Assembly (NCBI GenBank): GCA_964551645.1
Contig: CAZKDV010000087.1
Coordinates: 1-10,726, forward strand
DNA length: 10,726 bases
Source: CAZKDV01 sp964551645
Lineage (GTDB): Bacteria; Bacteroidota; Bacteroidia; Bacteroidales; DTU049
Direction of reading: 5' to 3'
Position numbers and translations under genes: made by a program. The notes below the pieces were generated by a model. That model saw nothing but the letters and a program-made list of their open reading frames with translations. It searched no databases and was not told the origin of the DNA. Below are positions 1 to 4,575 of this stretch, one piece after another (position 1 is the first letter of the stretch; the number at the start of each line of letters is the position of its first letter).

Positions 1-73
1 GAAGTAGCTCATTTGGTAGAGCGAAAGCCTTCCAAGCTTTAGGTGGCGGGTTCGAATCCCGTCTTCCGCTCCA
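1..73 (+). tRNA. tRNA-Gly (anticodon TCC), 5' end cut by window edge
   Basis: The cloverleaf is complete except for the first three acceptor bases, which lie before the window. GAAG at 1-4 pairs with CTTC at 63-66, and CGC at 67-69 predicts that the missing bases are GCG. The D stem is GCTC/GAGC (7-10/19-22). The anticodon stem is AAAGC/GCTTT (24-28/36-40) around loop CTTCCAA, giving anticodon TCC at 31-33, which reads glycine GGA/GGG. The T arm is 46-62 with loop TTCGAAT. The discriminator is T70, usual for bacterial tRNA-Gly, and CCA is present in the DNA at 71-73, unlike the other two tRNAs here. Only two bases separate it from the next tRNA, so both are probably cut from one precursor. 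The order Gly(TCC)-Thr(GGT)-tuf matches the glyT-thrT-tufB arrangement of E. coli. Confidence 0.96.
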
Positions 74-75
74 AA

Positions 76-147
76 GCCGTTGTAGCTCAGGGGTAGAGCA
101 CTTCCTTGGTAAGGAAGGGGTCACGAGTTCAATTCTCGTCAATGGCT
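76..147 (+). tRNA. tRNA-Thr (anticodon GGT)
   Basis: A full 72-base cloverleaf is visible. The acceptor stem is GCCGTTG/CAATGGC (76-82/140-146) with one G-T pair. The D stem is GCTC/GAGC (85-88/96-99) with a short 7-base loop. The anticodon stem is CTTCC/GGAAG (101-105/113-117) around TTGGTAA, so the anticodon is GGT at 108-110, reading threonine ACC/ACU. The T stem is ACGAG/CTCGT with loop TTCAATT. The discriminator is T147. The following bases are CTG, so CCA is not encoded and must be added by the CCA-adding enzyme. It lies 43 bases upstream of tuf, with no convincing terminator or promoter between them, so tuf is probably co-transcribed with the tRNAs. Confidence 0.96.
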
Positions 148-190
148 CTGACCTTATTATTATTTATGTAATAACCTTAATTTTAAAAAT

Positions 191-1378
191 ATGGCAAAAG
201 AAAAATTTGAACGTAACAAGGAACATGTCAATATTGGAACCATCGGGCATGTTGACCATGGTAAAACCACATTAACAGCTGCAATTTCAGCTACTCTATC
301 ATCTAAGGGATTAGCTAGTGCACGCTCGTTTGACTCAATTGATAATGCTCCTGAAGAAAAAGAAAGAGGTATTACTATTAATACTTCTCATGTTGAGTAT
401 CAAACAGAAAAAAGACACTATGCTCATGTTGACTGTCCTGGTCACGCTGACTATGTTAAGAATATGGTTACTGGTGCTGCTCAAATGGACGGTGCAATCC
501 TTGTAGTTGCTTCAACTGATGGTCCAATGCCTCAAACTAGAGAACATATTCTTTTAGCTCGCCAAGTTGGTGTTCCAAAGTTGGTTGTTTTTATGAATAA
601 AGTTGACTTAGTTGATGACCCAGAACTTCTTGAGCTTGTTGAAATGGACATTAGAGATTTATTGTCTTTCTACGGCTTTGATGGTGATAATACTCCAATT
701 ATTCAAGGTTCTGCATTAGGAGGATTGAATAATGAGCCTCAATGGGTAGAGAAAATTATGGAATTGATGGATGCTGTTGATACATATATTCCTACTCCAA
801 CTAGGGATACTGATAAAGAATTCTTAATGCCAATTGAAGATGTATTTTCAATTACAGGCCGTGGTACTGTTGCTACTGGTAGAATTGAAACAGGTGTTAT
901 TAATAGTGGAGATCCAGTTGATATCATTGGTTTAGGTGCTGAAAAATTGAAATCTGTTGTTACAGGTGTTGAAATGTTTAGAAAAATATTAGATCGCGGT
1001 GAAGCTGGTGATAATGTTGGTCTTCTTCTTAGAGGTATTGACAAGGATGAAATTCGCAGAGGTATGGTTATAGCCAAACAAGGTTCAGTTAAACCTCATA
1101 AATCGTTCAAAGCAGAAGTTTATATTTTGAAAAAAGAAGAAGGTGGACGTCACACTCCATTCCAAAATAGATATCGTCCACAATTCTATTTCCGTACAAC
1201 TGATGTTACTGGTGAAGTAGTTCTTCCTGATGGCGTAGAAATGATTATGCCTGGTGATAATGTAACTATTAATGTTAATTTGATTTCTGAAATTGCATTA
1301 AACAAAGGTTTGCGTTTCGCAATTCGTGAAGGTGGTAGAACTATTGGTGCAGGACAAGTTACTGAATTGTTAGACTAA
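191..1378 (+). CDS. tuf: Translation elongation factor Tu
   Basis: This encodes EF-Tu (395 residues, normal length), the cytoplasmic GTPase that carries aminoacyl-tRNA to the ribosomal A site. The GTP-binding motifs are all present: GHVDHGKT at residues 19-26, the switch I RGITIN at 59-64, DCPGH at 81-85 with the catalytic histidine H85, NKVD at 136-139 and GSAL at 173-176. Domains 2 and 3 follow from about residue 210, with the conserved RFAIREGGRT near residues 375-384. The ATG at 191 gives the N-terminus MAKEKFER that is typical of Bacteroidota EF-Tu. There is no Shine-Dalgarno sequence; the leader TTAATTTTAAAAAT is A/T only. The gene sits between tRNA-Thr and tRNA-Trp, as in other Bacteroidota. 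A strong inverted repeat follows the TAA stop. No truncation or unusual residue was seen. Confidence 0.99.
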   Translation: MAKEKFERNKEHVNIGTIGHVDHGKTTLTAAISATLSSKGLASARSFDSIDNAPEEKERGITINTSHVEYQTEKRHYAHVDCPGHADYVKNMVTGAAQMDGAILVVASTDGPMPQTREHILLARQVGVPKLVVFMNKVDLVDDPELLELVEMDIRDLLSFYGFDGDNTPIIQGSALGGLNNEPQWVEKIMELMDAVDTYIPTPTRDTDKEFLMPIEDVFSITGRGTVATGRIETGVINSGDPVDIIGLGAEKLKSVVTGVEMFRKILDRGEAGDNVGLLLRGIDKDEIRRGMVIAKQGSVKPHKSFKAEVYILKKEEGGRHTPFQNRYRPQFYFRTTDVTGEVVLPDGVEMIMPGDNVTINVNLISEIALNKGLRFAIREGGRTIGAGQVTELLD

Positions 1379-1390
1379 ACTACACATAAT

Positions 1391-1434
1391 AATTAGAATA
1401 AATATAGGGTTTAATACTTTTATTTATTCTAATT
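1391..1434 (+). repeat. 14-bp perfect inverted repeat between tuf and tRNA-Trp
   Basis: AATTAGAATAAATA at 1391-1404 is the exact reverse complement of TATTTATTCTAATT at 1421-1434, with a 16-base loop between them. The 3' arm ends at the base immediately before G1435, the first base of tRNA-Trp. There is no T-run after the stem because the tRNA begins there, so a classical Rho-independent terminator is unlikely. In RNA this would be an A-U-rich hairpin stacked against the tRNA acceptor stem. It may protect the 3' end of tuf mRNA, or guide RNase P or RNase III when tRNA-Trp is released. The structure is seen directly; the role is inferred. Confidence 0.75.
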
Positions 1435-1507
1435 GCGGGTGTAGCTCAACTGGTAGAGTAGTGGTCTCCAAAACCATTGGCTGAGGGTTCGAGTCCTTCC
1501 GCCCGCG
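1435..1507 (+). tRNA. tRNA-Trp (anticodon CCA)
   Basis: A 73-base cloverleaf. The acceptor stem is GCGGGTG/CGCCCGC (1435-1441/1500-1506) with one T-G pair, and the discriminator is G1507, as in bacterial tRNA-Trp. The D stem is GCTC/GAGT. The anticodon stem is GTGGT/ACCAT (1461-1465/1473-1477) around CTCCAAA, giving anticodon CCA at 1468-1470, which reads UGG. The T stem is GAGGG/CCTTC with loop TTCGAGT. CCA is not encoded (next bases CTA). Its place between tuf and secE is a common arrangement in Bacteroidota. Since it lies inside an apparent operon, its processing would cut the tuf message away from the secE-nusG message. Confidence 0.97.
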
Positions 1508-1533
1508 CTAATTGTATTATTTAGATACGCAAA

Positions 1534-1722
1534 ATGAAAAAAATACGAAATTACATTAAGGAAGTTGTTGATGAATTGAAGAATAAAGTATCATGGCCAA
1601 CATGGGCTGAACTTCAAAGTAGTTCACTAGTTGTTTCAGTTGCATCTTTAATCATTGCACTTGTAGTTTTATTAATGGATATAAGTTTTGAAAATATTTT
1701 AAAACTTTGGTATGGACTATAA
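1534..1722 (+). CDS. secE: Preprotein translocase subunit SecE
   Basis: This encodes SecE, the small inner-membrane subunit that clamps SecY in the SecYEG protein export channel. The product has 62 residues, the short single-helix form usual outside the enterobacteria. A charged amphipathic N-terminal helix (residues 1-18) leads into the conserved V-S-W-P-T motif (19-23). One hydrophobic membrane segment follows at about residues 30-49. The sequence aligns by eye with Bacteroides SecE, including the ALVV-MD end of the membrane helix. The ATG at 1534 lies 26 bases after tRNA-Trp, with an A-rich leader and no Shine-Dalgarno sequence. nusG begins 25 bases after the stop; secE-nusG is one of the most conserved gene pairs in bacteria. 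Confidence 0.97.
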   Translation: MKKIRNYIKEVVDELKNKVSWPTWAELQSSSLVVSVASLIIALVVLLMDISFENILKLWYGL

Positions 1723-1747
1723 TGTCATACAATTTATCTGAGAATAT

Positions 1748-2293
1748 ATGATTGATAGTAGTAAAAATTGGTATGTAATTCGTGCCGTAAGTGGTAGCGA
1801 AAAAAAGGTTAAGCAATACATAGAGAATGAAGTTGCAAGACTTCATCTTGAAGATTATGTATCTCAGATATTAGTTCCTACTGAAAAAATATATCAGATA
1901 AGAAAAGGGAAAAAAATTAGTAAAGAGAAAAATTATTTTCCCGGATATGTTATTATAGAAGCAATTTTAACTGGAGAAATAGTACATACAATTAAGTCTT
2001 TACCTGGAGTTTTAGGATTTTTAGGAACCAGAGGAGGAGATCCTACACCTATACGAGCTACTGAAATTAGAAAGATTTTAGGTAAAATGGATGAATTGTT
2101 AGATAAAGATGAGGAAATTAATGAGCCATTTATCGTAGGTGAAACAGTAAAGGTAATAGAAGGTCCTTTCAATAGTTTTTCTGGCGTTATAGAGGAAGTG
2201 AATGAAGAAAGAAAGAAATTGAAGGTAATGGTTAAGATATTTGGAAGAAAAACACCTCTTGAATTAGGATTTTTACAAGTTGAAAAAGAATAA
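1748..2293 (+). CDS. nusG: Transcription elongation and termination factor NusG
   Basis: NusG (181 residues) binds the clamp of RNA polymerase. From knowledge of the family it affects pausing, Rho action and coupling to the ribosome through S10. The NGN domain runs from about residue 6 to 115, opening with NWYVIRAVSGSE and carrying the conserved core FPGYV at 64-68. The C-terminal KOW domain occupies about residues 126-178, with the turn V-I-E-G-P-F at 136-141 and FSGVIEEV after it. The ATG at 1748 is the only sensible start, since an in-frame TGA stands nine bases upstream at 1739. It lies between secE and rplK with gaps of 25 and 36 bases. Length and domains are ordinary, so this is the housekeeping NusG rather than an UpxY/RfaH-type antiterminator. 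Confidence 0.98.
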   Translation: MIDSSKNWYVIRAVSGSEKKVKQYIENEVARLHLEDYVSQILVPTEKIYQIRKGKKISKEKNYFPGYVIIEAILTGEIVHTIKSLPGVLGFLGTRGGDPTPIRATEIRKILGKMDELLDKDEEINEPFIVGETVKVIEGPFNSFSGVIEEVNEERKKLKVMVKIFGRKTPLELGFLQVEKE

Positions 2294-2329
2294 AAAATTA
2301 AATTAAAGAATTTAAAATAAAAGAAAACA

Positions 2330-2767
2330 ATGGCAAAGCAAATTAGTGCAATAATAAAATTGCAGATAAAAGGTGGAGCTGCAAATCCATCACCACCAGT
2401 AGGCCCCGCTTTAGGTGCAAAAGGTGTGAATATTATGGAGTTTTGCAAACAGTTTAATGCTAGAACACAAGACAAAGCAGGTAAAATTATACCTGTCATT
2501 ATTTCTGTGTATGCTGATAAATCTTTTGATTTTGTTACCAAGACACCTCCAGTACCTGTGCAACTAATGGAAATGGCAAAAATGTCAAAAGGTTCAGCAG
2601 AACCAAATAGAAACAAAATTGGCTCTGTTTCTTGGGAACAAATTCAAACTATTGCTTCTGATAAAATGGAAGACTTAAATTGTTTCACTATTGAATCAGC
2701 TATGAGAATGGTTGCAGGAACAGCAAGAAGTATGGGTGTGAAGATTACTGGCGCTGCACCATTTTAA
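2330..2767 (+). CDS. rplK: 50S ribosomal protein L11
   Basis: L11 (145 residues) binds the GTPase-associated region of 23S rRNA at the base of the L7/L12 stalk. In other bacteria it is needed for RelA to sense uncharged tRNA, and it is the thiostrepton target region. The N-terminal domain holds the proline-rich ANPSPPVGPALG segment (residues 18-29), followed by KGVNIMEFCK-FNA. The C-terminal rRNA-binding domain ends with GTARSMG at 130-136. The ATG at 2330 gives the family N-terminus MAKQISA and has an A-rich leader without Shine-Dalgarno sequence. The 36-base gap from nusG holds no hairpin that I can see, so no L1-binding mRNA site is evident there. rplA follows after 47 bases. Confidence 0.99.
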   Translation: MAKQISAIIKLQIKGGAANPSPPVGPALGAKGVNIMEFCKQFNARTQDKAGKIIPVIISVYADKSFDFVTKTPPVPVQLMEMAKMSKGSAEPNRNKIGSVSWEQIQTIASDKMEDLNCFTIESAMRMVAGTARSMGVKITGAAPF

Positions 2768-2814
2768 GTAAATATGTAAATAAAAAAGAATAATAATTGT
2801 AAGAAAATTAACAA

Positions 2815-3510
2815 ATGGCACAAACACAAAAGAAACGCAAGTTAGCTTTAACTAAGTTTGATAAAGAAGCAAGTTATAATTTAACACAAGCAATTCAAGT
2901 CGTCAAAGATATAACATATACAAAATTTGACGCTTCTGTAGATATAGATGTTCGTTTAGGTGTTGACCCACGCAAAGCTAATCAAATGGTCCGCGGTTCT
3001 GTGACGCTTCCACATGGAACAGGCAAAGTGGTACGAGTTCTTGTACTATGTACGCCAGACAAAGAAGATGAAGCTAAATCTGCTGGAGCAGATTATGTAG
3101 GTCTTGATGAGTATATTGATAAGATTAAGAAAGGTTGGACAGATGTTGATGTAATCGTTACTACACCTAATGTTATGCCTAAAGTAGGTGCTTTAGGTAA
3201 AATCCTCGGTCCTCGCGGATTGATGCCTAATCCTAAAACTGGCACAGTGACTATGGAAGTTGGAAAAGCAGTAAAAGATGTCAAAGCAGGTAAAATTGAT
3301 TTCAAAGTTGATAAGTATGGTATAATCCATACTTCAATTGGGAAAGCTAGTTTTAATGTACAACAATTAGAAGATAATGCTAAAGAGGTATTATCAACTA
3401 TTGTTAAATTGAAACCTTCTGCTGCAAAAGGGACTTATATAAAAAGCATATTTATGTCAAGTACTATGAGTCCTGGTGTGAGAATTGATTCTAAGTCAGT
3501 AACGAACTAA
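2815..3510 (+). CDS. rplA: 50S ribosomal protein L1
   Basis: L1 (231 residues, normal length) forms the mobile stalk beside the ribosomal E site and helps move deacylated tRNA out. The family signature is at residues 128-145, with the core LGPRGLMPNPKTGTV; K-A-S-F-N follows at 177-181 and belongs to the conserved rRNA-binding face. In E. coli, free L1 also represses translation of its own rplK-rplA message through an mRNA site that mimics 23S rRNA; no such site is obvious here. The ATG at 2815 has an A-rich leader with no Shine-Dalgarno sequence. The gene follows rplK after 47 bases and precedes rplJ by 33 bases, so all four ribosomal protein genes look co-transcribed. Confidence 0.99.
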   Translation: MAQTQKKRKLALTKFDKEASYNLTQAIQVVKDITYTKFDASVDIDVRLGVDPRKANQMVRGSVTLPHGTGKVVRVLVLCTPDKEDEAKSAGADYVGLDEYIDKIKKGWTDVDVIVTTPNVMPKVGALGKILGPRGLMPNPKTGTVTMEVGKAVKDVKAGKIDFKVDKYGIIHTSIGKASFNVQQLEDNAKEVLSTIVKLKPSAAKGTYIKSIFMSSTMSPGVRIDSKSVTN

Positions 3511-3543
3511 TTTATTATTATTAATCTAACATTCTCTTTTTAT

Positions 3544-4065
3544 ATGAAGAAAGAAGATAAGAACCAGTTTATTGAAACATTAATTCAGAAGTTGAATGAA
3601 AGTAATACACTATATTTCGCTGATGTTTCATCAATGAATGCAGAAATTACCTCTCAGCTAAGAAGGTTATGTTTCAGGAGAAATATTCAATTGCAAGTTG
3701 TTAAAAATACTTTGCTTAAAAAAGCAATGGAACAATCTAATAAAGATTTTTCTCCGCTTTATGATATTCTTAAAGAGAATACATCAATAATGTTTTCCAA
3801 AAGTGCTAATGAGCCAGCAAAACTCATAAAAGAGTTTCGTAAGAAAAGTGATAAACCTATTTTAAAGGGGGCTTATGTGATGGAAATGCACTTTATTGGA
3901 GATGACCAACTCGACACTTTGGTTGCAATTAAATCTCGTGAAGAATTAATTGCTGATATTGTTGCATTATTACAATCACCTATGCGTAATATCCTTTCAG
4001 GCTTACAATCAGGTGGAAGTAAATTAGCAGGAGTATTAAAAACACTTTCAGAAAAGGAATCATAA
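3544..4065 (+). CDS. rplJ: 50S ribosomal protein L10
   Basis: L10 (173 residues) anchors L7/L12 dimers to the ribosome and binds 23S rRNA beside L11. The N-terminal rRNA-binding domain covers about residues 1-105 and includes QLQVVKNTLLKKAM (49-62), the segment that corresponds to the conserved V-V-K-N-T-L motif. The long C-terminal helix that carries the L7/L12 dimers runs from about residue 132 to the end. The ATG at 3544 is preceded by the pyrimidine-rich TTCTCTTTTTAT and has no Shine-Dalgarno sequence. Only 33 bases separate it from rplA, too short for the structured L10 leader found before rplJ in many other bacteria, and I see no stem in them. rplL follows after 38 bases, the usual pairing. 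Confidence 0.98.
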   Translation: MKKEDKNQFIETLIQKLNESNTLYFADVSSMNAEITSQLRRLCFRRNIQLQVVKNTLLKKAMEQSNKDFSPLYDILKENTSIMFSKSANEPAKLIKEFRKKSDKPILKGAYVMEMHFIGDDQLDTLVAIKSREELIADIVALLQSPMRNILSGLQSGGSKLAGVLKTLSEKES

Positions 4066-4103
4066 AAATAAAAATAATTGTTAACCACGTAAATTTAATA
4101 AAA

Positions 4104-4478
4104 ATGACAGATTTAAAAGCTTTCGCAGAACAATTGGTTAATTTAACCGTAAAAGAAGTTAACGAACTTGCTCAAATACTTAAAGATGAGTATGGTATTG
4201 AACCAGCAGCAGCTCCTGCAATAGCAGTTGCAGCAGCAGGCGGAGATGCCCCTGTAGTAGAAGAAAAAACACAATTTGATGTAATTTTGAAATCTGCTGG
4301 TGCTCAAAAACTTGCAGTAGTAAAATTAGTTAAAGAATTAACAAGTTTAGGACTAAAAGAAGCAAAAGAATTAGTTGACAATGCACCTAATGCTATCAAA
4401 GAAGGCATTTCTAAAGATGAAGCCGAGGCATTAAAAAAATCACTTGAGGAAGCAGGTGCTGAAGTTGAGCTTAAATAA
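4104..4478 (+). CDS. rplL: 50S ribosomal protein L7/L12
   Basis: L7/L12 (124 residues) is the multi-copy stalk protein that recruits EF-Tu, EF-G and other GTPase factors and stimulates their GTP hydrolysis. Three parts are visible: an N-terminal dimerisation and L10-binding helical domain (about 1-31), an alanine-rich flexible hinge (about 33-52), and the globular C-terminal domain (about 54-124). The last contains the factor-binding helix segment LGLKEAKELVD (82-92). Length and composition are normal. The ATG at 4104 has the leader AAATTTAATAAAA with no Shine-Dalgarno sequence. A hairpin lies 20 bases after the TAA, so transcription may be partly attenuated before rpoB. That would suit the higher need for stalk proteins than for RNA polymerase; this is an inference. 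Confidence 0.99.
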   Translation: MTDLKAFAEQLVNLTVKEVNELAQILKDEYGIEPAAAPAIAVAAAGGDAPVVEEKTQFDVILKSAGAQKLAVVKLVKELTSLGLKEAKELVDNAPNAIKEGISKDEAEALKKSLEEAGAEVELK

Positions 4479-4498
4479 AAAAAATGCTTAATTTATTG

Positions 4499-4532
4499 AA
4501 TAACTTCTGCTTCTTTTGGAGTAGAAGTTATT
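4499..4532 (+). terminator. Attenuator-like hairpin between rplL and rpoB
   Basis: AATAACTTCT at 4499-4508 pairs perfectly with AGAAGTTATT at 4523-4532. The stem continues inward with GCTTC/GGAGT (4509-4513/4518-4522), including two G-U pairs, to a TTTT loop, giving 15 bp in total. The following bases TTG-TTATTTG are only moderately T-rich, so termination would be partial at best. In E. coli the rplL-rpoB gap carries an attenuator and an RNase III site that lower rpoBC expression relative to the ribosomal proteins; the same position suggests the same role here. The structure is seen directly, the function is inferred, and it could equally be an RNA-processing or mRNA-stability hairpin. Confidence 0.6.
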
Positions 4533-4575
4533 CTTGTTATTTGAAATCAGATTACTAATTTAAAATATAAATACT

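Noticed and set aside
148..190. Possible promoter or terminator between tRNA-Thr and tuf
   Set aside because: Only a 6-bp A/T stem (TTATTA/TAATAA) is present, and no TTTG or TAnnTTTG elements of the Bacteroidota promoter type are seen.
318..506. A 62-codon plus-strand frame inside tuf in another reading frame
   Set aside because: Its product is a run of Leu/Met/Lys produced by shifting the tuf frame; tuf itself is intact here.
739..1077. Other minus-strand open frames inside tuf, rplA, rplJ, rpoB and rpoC (for example 739-1077, 3093-3305, 5139-5495, 6834-7193, 10341-10595)
   Set aside because: All sit fully or almost fully within intact essential genes and give low-complexity Ser/Ile/Leu-rich products with no recognisable domain.
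1405..1434. TACTTTTA at about 1415 as a -7 promoter element for tRNA-Trp
   Set aside because: It lacks the final G and has no TTTG at the expected upstream distance; it lies in the loop and arm of the hairpin.
1933..2616. A long open frame of 227 codons on the minus strand across nusG and rplK
   Set aside because: It lies antisense to two certain genes, spans their boundary, resembles no family I recognise, and arises from the codon pattern of the AT-rich plus-strand genes.
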